A stretch of 25,892 bases of DNA from Fidelibacterota bacterium SCGC AAA298-D23 (GCA_000402655.1 AQSI01000002.1:166092-191983); one strand, 5' to 3'; shown: positions 1 to 6,970, counted from the first letter of the stretch. Notes: a model not told the origin generated them from the letters alone. Translations and numbers: made by a program.

Positions 1-141
1 TGATGTTTCCTCTACAGGAGCTTCTTCTTTAGGCTGTTCTTCAGCTGGAGCTTCTTCTGTAGACTCTTCAACAGGAGCTTCATCTTTTGATTCTTCTGAT
101 GATGTTTCCTCTACAGGAGCTTCTTCTTTAGGCTGTTCTTC
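1..141. repeat. Tandem repeat, 99-base period, coding
   Basis: Positions 1-42 and 100-141 are identical, so one full 99-base unit (33 codons) and part of a second are visible. The repeat continues beyond the window. It encodes acidic motifs of the EEQPKEEAPVEETS kind and keeps the reading frame. Such units expand and contract by slippage or recombination. Confidence 0.85.
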
Positions 142-369
142 CCCAGAAGCCTCTTCAATAATTTCTCCAAACGATAAAACCTGTTTGGATTCTTCTTCCA
201 TTCTCTTCAAAGCCTGATCAAGATTTTCATTCTCTTCGAGTCTTACCATGTTGTCTAAGAACTTAACATGACCGGAATCTTCTGAAACAACAGACTTAAT
301 GTGTTTAACATATTTAAAATTGCTGCCTTGTTTACTAAGCTTTGACGTAAATGTTTGTTTTTTTGCCAT
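1..369 (-). CDS. Acidic repeat protein, N-terminal part (cut by window edge)
   Basis: An open frame starts at the ATG at 369 and runs off the left edge, giving 123 residues. The first 60 or so are basic to mixed (MAKKQTFTSKLSKQG...), with a predicted helical stretch rich in E and K. From about residue 75 the protein becomes a low-complexity tail of E, P, A and S with EEAPVEE-type motifs. The DNA of the tail is a tandem repeat with a 99-base period: 42 bases at 1-42 recur identically at 100-141. The N-terminus weakly recalls small basic proteins of Bacteroidota (DUF4295-like, from memory), but I do not claim membership. No signal peptide or membrane segment is visible. It lies 55 bases downstream of the CNNM gene on the same strand. 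Function unknown; the coding call rests on the intact frame and ATG. Confidence 0.7.
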   Translation of the reverse strand, partial: MAKKQTFTSKLSKQGSNFKYVKHIKSVVSEDSGHVKFLDNMVRLEENENLDQALKRMEEESKQVLSFGEIIEEASGEEQPKEEAPVEETSSEESKDEAPVEESTEEAPAEEQPKEEAPVEETS

Positions 370-424
370 AACTGATGGTGAAGTTAATGTAGGATTTTAA
401 AAACTCAAATATTTAATTAATTAT

Positions 425-1432
425 TTATCCTTGTTCTTTTGATTCGGCTAAATCTCTCATATCAACTACCGAATCATGCTCATCTACAATTTCCTGCCCT
501 AAAATAGTTTCAATTGCATCTTCTAATGTGATTAAGCCAGTTAAGTTATCGTTATCATCTTTAACTAGTGCCATATGATCACGATTTTTTATAAACAATT
601 CTAAAACTTTATCAATTCGATCATTTTCATTAACGAAGGGAACTTCTTGCGAAATCTCATGCATTCTTGTACTAAATTGGTCTTCTGCTTTACGATTAAT
701 GATTTCATATCGATTAACCATACCCTTTATAACGTCCAAATTACCTTCAAAAATAGGAATTCTAGTGAAATCCAATGTTTCGTGCTCTTCTAACACTTGA
801 CCAACCGTAAAATCGCTTTTTAACGCAAATATTACTGATCGAGGTGTCATAATATCTTTAACCTTCACATCTTTGAGCTTTAAAGTGTTTTCAATAATAT
901 CAGTTTCTTGTTCTTCTAAAACACCTTCATCTTCACCCATTTCTGCCATTGCAATTACTTCTTCTCTAGTCACAGTTGCTTCATCTTCTCCAAAGTTTGA
1001 AATATATTCTGCAAGAAGTACCAATGGATAAGTAAAGAAAATTAACACTTCAATAATTAAAGTTGTGTTTCCTATCAAACTTCTCCAATAAACACTTCCT
1101 ATAGTTTTTGGTATAATTTCAGAAAATACTAGTATCAATAAAGTCAAAATTCCTGAGGCAATTGCAACAGAGTTCTCTCCATAAAGTTCTAAGGTTTGAG
1201 CTCCAACTCCAGCAGCACCTAATGTATGAGCAAAAGTGTTGAGTGTTAAGATTGCTGCAAGAGGACGATTAATATTTTCCTTAAAACGCTCTAATCGTTC
1301 TCCTTGTGAAGAGTTTTTTTTGGCTAGAATAGATGAATATGATGCAGGCGTAGAAAGCAATACTGCCTCTAGAAGTGAACATAAAAATGATAAAAATAAT
1401 GCTAAGAAGAAATATGCTAAAAGTAGTGTCAT
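425..1432 (-). CDS. CNNM (DUF21) membrane protein with CBS-domain pair
   Basis: This 335-residue protein has an N-terminal DUF21/CNNM transmembrane domain (about residues 1-145, three to four hydrophobic segments, including the conserved FSEIIPKT stretch). Two CBS domains follow at about residues 190-315, with DIMTPR and GLITLEDAIE motifs. CNNM/CorC-type proteins act in magnesium or cobalt efflux or homeostasis, and the CBS pair usually binds adenine nucleotides. Most bacterial relatives carry a further C-terminal CorC_HlyC domain and reach about 420 residues; here the protein stops shortly after the CBS pair. The ATG overlaps the stop of the upstream YwaF-like gene (ATGA), so the two are probably translationally coupled. 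Family assignment is firm; the transported ion is inferred. Confidence 0.88.
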   Translation of the reverse strand: MTLLLAYFFLALFLSFLCSLLEAVLLSTPASYSSILAKKNSSQGERLERFKENINRPLAAILTLNTFAHTLGAAGVGAQTLELYGENSVAIASGILTLLILVFSEIIPKTIGSVYWRSLIGNTTLIIEVLIFFTYPLVLLAEYISNFGEDEATVTREEVIAMAEMGEDEGVLEEQETDIIENTLKLKDVKVKDIMTPRSVIFALKSDFTVGQVLEEHETLDFTRIPIFEGNLDVIKGMVNRYEIINRKAEDQFSTRMHEISQEVPFVNENDRIDKVLELFIKNRDHMALVKDDNDNLTGLITLEDAIETILGQEIVDEHDSVVDMRDLAESKEQG

Positions 1433-2130
1433 TTATCGAAGATCCGCCTTGCTATAAGATCAAGAACATAAAAATGAATTATTGCAAAAATTTCAAAACC
1501 AATTATATGGTATGGGTCTTGTAAAACTAGTGGATTGTTAGCAATTGGTGCTTTAGCTAAATACATATAATTTGCACCATTACCGATTATTGAATTAGCT
1601 TGAGAAACTAACACTACGATAAGCTGAAGATAAATAAAGCTTGTCCACCATGCATTATGTCTTAATCTAAATTCGTAATATTTCATGAACCATACAGGTA
1701 TAATAATTAACATTGAATGGCCAACGTAATAATCAAAAATTTTCCAACTGGAAACACCTCCAGTAAATTCTGGGGTTAAAACTGAATGAATAAAACCCAC
1801 TAATCCAAAAAAATACAAAAACTCAAAAAGAATTTGTTTACGATAAAAGACAACTATCCCTGCTAAAATACCAGATAAACCACATAAATGAAGTGGTAAA
1901 TTTGATGCCATAATGTAGTTATCCGAAAAAATGTAGCCAATTTGAGTAATTGCTTTGTTACCAAGTTGATAAATACCCATTCCATACAAAACCATATCTC
2001 TTTGTTTTGAAGATATTTTACTACCTAAGAAAATCATTAATGGTACAAAAATCAGAACAAATATAAGACCTATCCACCAAAACTGTCCTCCAATGACAGG
2101 AGACCAATGCTCAATTGCAGTTTTATCCAT
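1429..2130 (-). CDS. YwaF/TMEM164-like integral membrane protein (TIGR02206 type)
   Basis: This 233-residue protein is almost entirely hydrophobic, with about six to seven membrane segments. It shows the conserved blocks of the TIGR02206/YwaF family: NLPLHLCGLSGI at about residues 77-88, FIHSVLTPEFTGG at about 113-125, FDYYVGHSML at about 132-141, and a late NYMYLAKAP block. The eukaryotic relative TMEM164 has been described as a cysteine-dependent acyltransferase in ether-lipid remodelling. The Cys in the PLHLC block is a natural candidate residue, but transferring that activity to this bacterial protein is speculation. The gene follows the VOC gene by 14 bases and overlaps the CNNM gene by 4, suggesting one transcript. 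Family call is good; function is not established. Confidence 0.82.
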   Translation of the reverse strand: MDKTAIEHWSPVIGGQFWWIGLIFVLIFVPLMIFLGSKISSKQRDMVLYGMGIYQLGNKAITQIGYIFSDNYIMASNLPLHLCGLSGILAGIVVFYRKQILFEFLYFFGLVGFIHSVLTPEFTGGVSSWKIFDYYVGHSMLIIIPVWFMKYYEFRLRHNAWWTSFIYLQLIVVLVSQANSIIGNGANYMYLAKAPIANNPLVLQDPYHIIGFEIFAIIHFYVLDLIARRIFDK

Positions 2131-2144
2131 TAAAAATATTTTCC

Positions 2145-2555
2145 TTACTTTGCAAAAATCTGATTATCGTCATTAAATGCTTTAAATTCAAGTGCATTTC
2201 CAGAAGGATCTAAAAAAAACATTGTAGCCTGTTCACCAGCTTCACCCTTAAAACGAATTTTTGGCTCAATAATAAACTTAATTTTTTGTTCCAATAAATG
2301 GTTTTTTAATTCTTTCCATTGGCTCATAGTTAATACTACTCCAAAATGAGATGCAGGTACATCATCTCCATCTACGTTATTTGAAGCAGGATGATCGTTT
2401 TTATCAACTAAATGAGCTACTACTTGATGACCAAACATATTAAAGTCAATCCATGCATCAGAAGATCTTCCGATTTCGCATTTTAATATATCTACATAGA
2501 AAGATTTTGTTGATTTTAAATCAATAACCGGAAAGGCTAAATGGAAAGGTCTCAT
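2145..2555 (-). CDS. VOC-fold (glyoxalase/dioxygenase superfamily) protein
   Basis: This 136-residue protein has two beta-alpha-beta-beta-beta modules typical of vicinal oxygen chelate proteins. Likely metal ligands are His5 (RPFHLAFPV), His70 (ASHFGVVL) and Glu123 in the DPSGNALEFKAF motif, which is characteristic of the second module. Members include glyoxalase I, extradiol dioxygenases and antibiotic-resistance proteins, so the substrate cannot be read from sequence. The ATG at 2555 is the only sensible start, because the VOC fold begins at residue 4. A 102-base gap containing a perfect inverted repeat separates it from the hydrolase upstream. The YwaF-like gene follows at 14 bases. Confidence 0.87.
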   Translation of the reverse strand: MRPFHLAFPVIDLKSTKSFYVDILKCEIGRSSDAWIDFNMFGHQVVAHLVDKNDHPASNNVDGDDVPASHFGVVLTMSQWKELKNHLLEQKIKFIIEPKIRFKGEAGEQATMFFLDPSGNALEFKAFNDDNQIFAK

Positions 2556-2589
2556 TGTAATAATATTAGTAAATTGCTCATATCAATCC

Positions 2590-2613
2590 AAGAATTATAT
2601 CATTATAATTCTT
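2590..2613. repeat. Perfect inverted repeat, 10-bp arms, 4-base loop
   Basis: Arms AAGAATTATA (2590-2599) and TATAATTCTT (2604-2613) flank TCAT. It sits between the hydrolase stop and the VOC start on the minus strand. No U-run follows the hairpin in the minus-strand direction, so it is not a standard intrinsic terminator. It could be an operator or an mRNA hairpin. The arms contain only two G:C pairs in total, so stability is modest. Confidence 0.6.
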
Positions 2614-2657
2614 ATTAAATAAATATATAAAGTAATACTTTAACATCTTGACTTAAA

Positions 2658-3410
2658 CTAAGCATTATCAGCAAATAAAATTATCTCTTCAACAAATTTA
2701 TCATTGTACTTAGGAGCTGTAATAATATCATTATGTCCACTTCCTTCATAAATAGTATATGATGCATTTAGTTTTTTAATTAAATACATAAATGCCCTTT
2801 TTGGGGTGGTTTTATCCTTGCTACCAAACACCGAAAGTACGTTATCGGGACCGCTAAAATGAATTCGTTCTAAATGTGAATTCCATATACTTTTTGAATT
2901 AAAATGTTCCATAAGAAATTCACGACTTTCACGTACTTTATGTTTTGACAATTCAATTTTTATAGCTTCAGGCGTATCATCAGTAAAATAAAGAGATCTT
3001 GTTAACCATTTAGGTAACTTTCCGCTAAAAAGCATTCTCATACCAATTTTCTTGATTAATTTTGATAAACGATTGATTTGCATCTGCTGCATAGCTTTCA
3101 TAGCTACCCTTTTTGGTGCAAGGCCTGTGTTTACAAAAATCAACTTGTGAATTATATCTCCAAGCTGTTGAGCAACGTAAATTGCAAATAATCCACCCAA
3201 GCTATGTCCAACAATTATAAAGTTTCTATCGGGATACTTTTTCATAATTTCTTTGACAGATTGTATTGAAGATTCAAATGCATTATCTAACGAAGAAAAG
3301 TCTAAATCTATTAGTGAATACTCTATAGATTTTTCTTCCAGCTTTGGTACTATCAAATACCAGAAATGAGAGCGAATGCCTACTCCGTGAAAGAAAATAA
3401 AGTGATTCAT
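2658..3410 (-). CDS. Alpha/beta hydrolase
   Basis: This 250-residue protein has the alpha/beta-hydrolase fold. It begins with the HG oxyanion strand (FFHGVG, residues 6-11) and carries the nucleophile elbow GHSLGG with Ser70. Probable acid and base are Asp199 (VFGSKDKTTP) and His226 (GSGHNDI). A helical cap lies at about residues 100-180. There is no signal peptide, so it should be cytoplasmic; the substrate is unknown (esterase- or lipase-like). The ATG at 3410 lies only eight bases after the 3' end of tRNA-Leu(UAA), with no Shine-Dalgarno site. No alternative start is possible because the fold begins at residue 4. Its mRNA probably arises by cleavage from the tRNA transcript. Confidence 0.87.
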   Translation of the reverse strand: MNHFIFFHGVGIRSHFWYLIVPKLEEKSIEYSLIDLDFSSLDNAFESSIQSVKEIMKKYPDRNFIIVGHSLGGLFAIYVAQQLGDIIHKLIFVNTGLAPKRVAMKAMQQMQINRLSKLIKKIGMRMLFSGKLPKWLTRSLYFTDDTPEAIKIELSKHKVRESREFLMEHFNSKSIWNSHLERIHFSGPDNVLSVFGSKDKTTPKRAFMYLIKKLNASYTIYEGSGHNDIITAPKYNDKFVEEIILFADNA

Positions 3411-3418
3411 AAGATTTG

Positions 3419-3504
3419 TGCCCGGGGCCGGACTCGAACCGGCACGGAGTATTATCTCCGAGGGATTTTAAGTCCCTTGTGTCTACCAATTTCACCACCC
3501 GGGC
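3419..3504 (-). tRNA. tRNA-Leu (anticodon UAA)
   Basis: The minus strand folds as a class II tRNA of 86 nt. The acceptor stem is GCCCGGG/CCCGGGC with discriminator A, the D arm contains GGTGAAATTGGTAGACA, and the anticodon loop CTTAAAA sits in an AGGGA/TCCCT stem. There is a long variable arm, and the T arm is GCCGG-TTCGAGT-CCGGC. CCA is not encoded (CAA follows). It lies nine bases downstream of tRNA-Cys. Confidence 0.96.
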
Positions 3505-3513
3505 GACACATTG

Positions 3514-3587
3514 AGGCGTCGGTCGGATTCGAACCGACGAATAACGGTTTTGCAAACCGGTCCCTTAAACCACTTGGGTACGACGCC
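3514..3587 (-). tRNA. tRNA-Cys (anticodon GCA)
   Basis: This 74-nt minus-strand cloverleaf has acceptor GGCGTCG/CGACGCC with discriminator U, the identity base of cysteine tRNAs. The anticodon loop TTGCAAA sits in a CGGT/ACCG stem and the T arm is GTCGG-TTCGAAT-CCGAC. CCA is not encoded. The gene starts 30 bases after the pmbA stop. The leader holds a copy of the 3' acceptor strand at 3600-3605. Confidence 0.96.
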
Positions 3588-3617
3588 AATTTTAAAATAG
3601 CGTCGAAATATAGAGAT

Positions 3618-4958
3618 TTAGAGAGTTAATTCAAAATCATTAACTAGTATACCTGGACAAGTGGTTTCTCCAGGATTTCTACCATCATAGGTAGCTGTTA
3701 CTGGTCGTGCTAAAATCTCTTTTCCAACGCCTTCTAAATTACTTCCAAAAAAATTATAAAACGAATCATCAAATCTCATTGTTTTAATTGGGGCAACCAT
3801 TTTACCATCTTCAACCCAATAACACGCATATCTTGTCAAACCAGTAATTCTTCCTCCAAGCGAATCACTCCAATTAAGATAATGAATGTTTGATATAAAA
3901 ATACCTGTTCCTAATTTTTGTAAGCGTAAATCTTTATCAATGTCTCCTGAATCCATAAAAGGTGACCTCATATACTCTCCCATACCCCATGAATTAGCTT
4001 CTTCTGCAAAGTTTGATGATATTCCGTACTCTAAAGCAGTTTTTGAGTTAATTAAGGTATTATTTAGCTCACCTTTATTAATAATATTTACATCCTTTGA
4101 AACTTCTCCCCTAGAATTAAAAGGAGCTGTAGCTTTTGATGAAAAGGATTCATTTAAAGAAAATAAAGGTGATAATTTTAGTTCAGAATTTCTCATTTTT
4201 AATAAACAGCTTGATCCATTTCTAAATGAGGATTCGCTTACTCCGTTCCAATTAAACATATCAACAAAATCTGCTACAGCATTTGGTTCAAACCATACTC
4301 TGTATTTTCCTGGTTTAAGCTCCATTTTTGGTTTATTCATTAACTTCAGCTTATTGGATGCTTCCTTAAATGCTGCATCAAACTTATTTTTATCCCAAGA
4401 ACTTCCTGGAAAAAGAACTTTTACCATATTTTCTTTTTCATCTATCAAAGAAAAGTCAAATATAAATGAATCTTTTTCAAACCAATGATTTGTGCCCTCT
4501 GAAGTAGAACATGCTCTAAAAATTTTACCTGAAGTCCAAACTCCAGTCAAATAATCTTTAGTAATAACATCCATTAAAGCTTCCAATATTTCATTTCTGT
4601 GTGGCAATTGTCCAGACTTGATCATTTCAACTGATTCAAAGCTATCAGGAAAGCTTGTAAATTCATTTTCCGGGATAAGAGATAAAGGATCTCTTAGTGC
4701 ATGAATTTCATTTTTTAGATTATTTACAGAACTTTCAATATCTGAAGATACTGTAGTTGCAGCTTGAAGTGATTTTTTATTCAAAAAAAGTGAGATAGTA
4801 ACCGCATAATCTTCAATAATTCCACTTTGACGCAACTTTGAATCATTAAAACGAAAATACTGTGAGTTCTCTCCCTCTAAGTAAATAGTTAATTGTTCAT
4901 TATTTTTTAAAGAACTAAACACTTGTGAGCAAATTTCTTGAAAAATTTCTTTTTTCAT
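3618..4958 (-). CDS. pmbA: PmbA/TldE metalloprotease subunit
   Basis: This 446-residue protein belongs to the TldD/PmbA (U62) family. It lacks the HExxxH zinc motif found in its neighbour, as expected for the TldE/PmbA partner. In E. coli, TldD and TldE form a heterodimeric zinc protease that degrades unfolded peptides, matures microcin B17 and cleaves the CcdA antitoxin. Here the N-terminal domain covers about residues 1-200 and the C-terminal beta-rich domain holds GGRITGLTRYACYWVEDGK. The ATG at 4958 shares its A with the TAA stop of tldD (TAATG), indicating coupled synthesis of the two subunits. No local substrate such as a microcin precursor or toxin-antitoxin pair is visible. Confidence 0.9.
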   Translation of the reverse strand: MKKEIFQEICSQVFSSLKNNEQLTIYLEGENSQYFRFNDSKLRQSGIIEDYAVTISLFLNKKSLQAATTVSSDIESSVNNLKNEIHALRDPLSLIPENEFTSFPDSFESVEMIKSGQLPHRNEILEALMDVITKDYLTGVWTSGKIFRACSTSEGTNHWFEKDSFIFDFSLIDEKENMVKVLFPGSSWDKNKFDAAFKEASNKLKLMNKPKMELKPGKYRVWFEPNAVADFVDMFNWNGVSESSFRNGSSCLLKMRNSELKLSPLFSLNESFSSKATAPFNSRGEVSKDVNIINKGELNNTLINSKTALEYGISSNFAEEANSWGMGEYMRSPFMDSGDIDKDLRLQKLGTGIFISNIHYLNWSDSLGGRITGLTRYACYWVEDGKMVAPIKTMRFDDSFYNFFGSNLEGVGKEILARPVTATYDGRNPGETTCPGILVNDFELTL

Positions 4959-6394
4959 TATGCTCCTCCAAATACTTGAACTTTATCAAATTTACACAAC
5001 GGAGAAGCATGTCCAACTCTTTCAACCTGATTAGGCTCACCTTTTCCGCAATTTGGAGTGCCGAACACCTCGTAAGTATCCTCATTACCTGTCATAGAAA
5101 GACTTCTCCAAAATGGATTCGTGATTCCTCTGTAATTTGGATTTTTTACAACTTTGGTTAACTCCCCATTTTCAATCAATTTTGCATACTCACACCCAAA
5201 TTGGAATTTATTTCTGTAGTCGTCGATAGACCACGAACGATTGCTTTCCATGTATACTCCTCGCTCTATACTTCCAATAATTTCTTCTTTAGTAGAAACT
5301 CCAGGCTCTAGGTTAATATTTGCCATTCGATCAATGGGAATCCTGTTCCAAGATGATGCTCTAAGATTTGATACACCGTCAATTCCAGAACGTATTTGAC
5401 TTTCAATACCACCCAACCCCCTCAAAAGAACACCATCTTTAATTAAATGTTCTTTTGTAGCAGGCATTCCACCGTCATCATAATTATATGATGCGAGCTG
5501 ATTATCAACGGTAGGATCAAATACAATATTCATCAATTCAGAACCATATTGTAATGTTCCAAAGTCTTCAAGGTTAACAAAACTTGAACCAGCAAAATTT
5601 CTTTCATCTCCTAAAATTCTATCAAGCTCTAATGGATGCCCTACACTTTCATGAATTTGTAGCATCATTTGATCAGGAGCTAACACCAAATCACATACTT
5701 CAGTTGGACATTGATCTGCCTCCAATAACTCAATAGCCTGATTTGAAATTTGCTTTGCTTCTGTTTCAATATCATAGTCTTCTACAAATTCAGCGCCAGC
5801 TTGAAAACAATGTCCTCTCATCCCATGATTGCTGCGGGTTTGTGAATCATTATTATCTTGAGCTGTTGAAGATAATTCCACTAATACAATATCCATTTTT
5901 TGGTCAATGTCGGCACCATTTGTACTTACAATTCTAGTGTTACGTTCAATTAGCTCTACAGTGGTAGCTGCATGAACAATTCTTTTATCAAAATTCATCA
6001 TATTTTTTGATCCAAGAAATGCTAAATCTTTAATATCGTTAACTGATAAATTGCTCAACGGAGACTTCAAATTTGTTTTATATGTTCCCTCGTAACCTTT
6101 TCTAACTTCGTCATGATCAAATTTAAAAACCGAAAATTTTGATGCTAGCTGAGCATTATTGACAGCAATATCTATACATTCAAGAATATGTTTTTCATCA
6201 AGAAATGGGGTGGCATAATAAGAAAATTGTCCATTTACCATAACATCAATCATCACTCCTTTTGTAGCATTGCGCTGTACATTGTCTAAAGAAAACTTTT
6301 TAGTAGAAAGAATGTTTTGTTTTTCTTCAACATAACGAAGACCAACCCATTCTGCTTTACTATTTGCTTGTGATAATATTTTCTTAAAATTCAT
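4958..6394 (-). CDS. tldD: TldD zinc metalloprotease
   Basis: Starting at the ATG at 6394 the protein has 478 residues, normal for TldD. It carries the HESVGH zinc motif (HExxxH, residues 248-253, followed by PLELDR) and near the C-terminus an NCGKGEP block with the conserved Cys. The frame stays open upstream to a TTG at 6445, but those 17 extra residues lie outside the family's usual start, so the ATG is preferred. No clear Shine-Dalgarno site precedes it. TldD supplies the active site of the TldD-TldE protease, and pmbA follows with a one-base overlap. The gene is divergent from hsp20 across 151 bases, so the two may share a regulatory region. Confidence 0.92.
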   Translation of the reverse strand: MNFKKILSQANSKAEWVGLRYVEEKQNILSTKKFSLDNVQRNATKGVMIDVMVNGQFSYYATPFLDEKHILECIDIAVNNAQLASKFSVFKFDHDEVRKGYEGTYKTNLKSPLSNLSVNDIKDLAFLGSKNMMNFDKRIVHAATTVELIERNTRIVSTNGADIDQKMDIVLVELSSTAQDNNDSQTRSNHGMRGHCFQAGAEFVEDYDIETEAKQISNQAIELLEADQCPTEVCDLVLAPDQMMLQIHESVGHPLELDRILGDERNFAGSSFVNLEDFGTLQYGSELMNIVFDPTVDNQLASYNYDDGGMPATKEHLIKDGVLLRGLGGIESQIRSGIDGVSNLRASSWNRIPIDRMANINLEPGVSTKEEIIGSIERGVYMESNRSWSIDDYRNKFQFGCEYAKLIENGELTKVVKNPNYRGITNPFWRSLSMTGNEDTYEVFGTPNCGKGEPNQVERVGHASPLCKFDKVQVFGGA

Positions 6395-6462
6395 TTTTTG
6401 TGTCAAAAATTCATACAATTTTGCTACAATTTGAAAAAATGGCAATGCTTAAAATCAATTTA

Positions 6463-6493
6463 TGCCAAACTTGCATATCCTTTCTAATTGGCA
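6463..6493. repeat. Inverted repeats overlapping the hsp20 promoter region
   Basis: TGCCAA (6463-6468) and TTGGCA (6488-6493) are exact inverted copies 19 bases apart; the second overlaps the -24 box of the proposed sigma-54 promoter. TATGC (6461-6465) and GCATA (6473-6477) form a second short dyad. These could be a regulator site between tldD and hsp20, but short dyads arise by chance in A+T-rich DNA. Confidence 0.3.
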
Positions 6494-6503
6494 CTTAGTT
6501 TGC
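6488..6503 (+). promoter_or_regulatory. Candidate sigma-54 (-24/-12) promoter of hsp20
   Basis: TTGGCAC (6488-6494), five bases, then TTGC (6500-6503) and A matches the RpoN consensus TTGGCAC-N5-TTGC, including the invariant GG and GC dinucleotides at the right spacing. Transcription would begin near 6515, giving a leader of about 30 bases that contains the GGAGG site. A TATAAT box at 6507-6512 overlaps it but lacks a good -35 at 16-18 bases, so a sigma-70 promoter is the weaker alternative. Confidence 0.6.
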
Positions 6504-6535
6504 AATTATAATACCGTAAATATTAACTATTTAAC

Positions 6536-6540
6536 GGAGG
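6536..6540 (+). promoter_or_regulatory. Strong ribosome binding site of hsp20
   Basis: GGAGG lies five bases before the ATG at 6546. It decides the start: the frame stays open upstream to 6462, but the upstream ATG has no such site and would add 28 residues unlike any Hsp20. It is among the best Shine-Dalgarno matches seen in the window, fitting a highly expressed gene. Confidence 0.85.
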
Positions 6541-6545
6541 TTAAA

Positions 6546-6956
6546 ATGAGTTTAATAAAATGGAAACCATTAAACAATGAAATAGATACATTTGATAATA
6601 TTATTGATCAATTTTTCAATGACTTATCATTTGATCCACGTTTTTCATTGATGAATACGAATAATGTTTCAAATTATTATAGTGAAAATGAAAAAGAATA
6701 TTATTTGACTATGGATGTTCCTGGAATGTCCAAAGACGATATTGAAGTAACATTCGATAGCAATCGTTTAAAAATTTCAGGACAAAGAAAGTCTGATAAA
6801 TATGATTCGTATGAATATGGTAAAATGGAAAGAACCTTTAGTGTTCCAAGCAATGTTGAAACAGATAAAATATCTGCAAAAATTGATAATGGAGTATTAA
6901 AAGTTCTACTTCCAAAAGCAAAATCATCACTCGGAAGAAAAATTTCTGTAAAATAA
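6546..6956 (+). CDS. Small heat-shock protein, Hsp20/alpha-crystallin family
   Basis: From the ATG at 6546 the protein has 136 residues, typical of bacterial class A small heat-shock proteins. The N-terminus (MSLIKWKPLNNEIDTFDNI) matches the usual start. The alpha-crystallin domain spans about residues 40-130, with YYLTMDVPGMSKDDIEV and the hallmark DNGVLKVLLPK. The short C-terminal tail ends RKISVK, containing the I-x-V motif used in oligomer assembly. The protein is an ATP-independent holdase that binds unfolding proteins in the cytoplasm. It is preceded by GGAGG and a sigma-54-like promoter and followed by a strong intrinsic terminator, so it is probably a single-gene transcript. Confidence 0.94.
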   Translation: MSLIKWKPLNNEIDTFDNIIDQFFNDLSFDPRFSLMNTNNVSNYYSENEKEYYLTMDVPGMSKDDIEVTFDSNRLKISGQRKSDKYDSYEYGKMERTFSVPSNVETDKISAKIDNGVLKVLLPKAKSSLGRKISVK

Positions 6957-6970
6957 TTCTTTCCGATTGA

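Noticed and set aside
1..141. CRISPR array
   Set aside because: The repeat is in frame, codes for an acidic tail, and has no alternating unique spacers of constant size.
3283..3629. Open frames on both strands across 3283-3629
   Set aside because: They cover tRNA-Leu(UAA) and tRNA-Cys and consist largely of translated tRNA sequence (for example GFEPTNNGFANRS), a well-known false-gene pattern.
3886..4488. 200-residue plus-strand frame
   Set aside because: It lies wholly antisense inside pmbA, has no ribosome site and no recognisable domain.
6395..6445. Longer tldD start at TTG 6445
   Set aside because: It adds 17 residues outside the normal TldD start; the ATG at 6394 gives the usual length.
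6462..6545. Longer hsp20 start at ATG 6462
   Set aside because: The extra 28 residues are unlike Hsp20 proteins and would cover the promoter; GGAGG points to the ATG at 6546.
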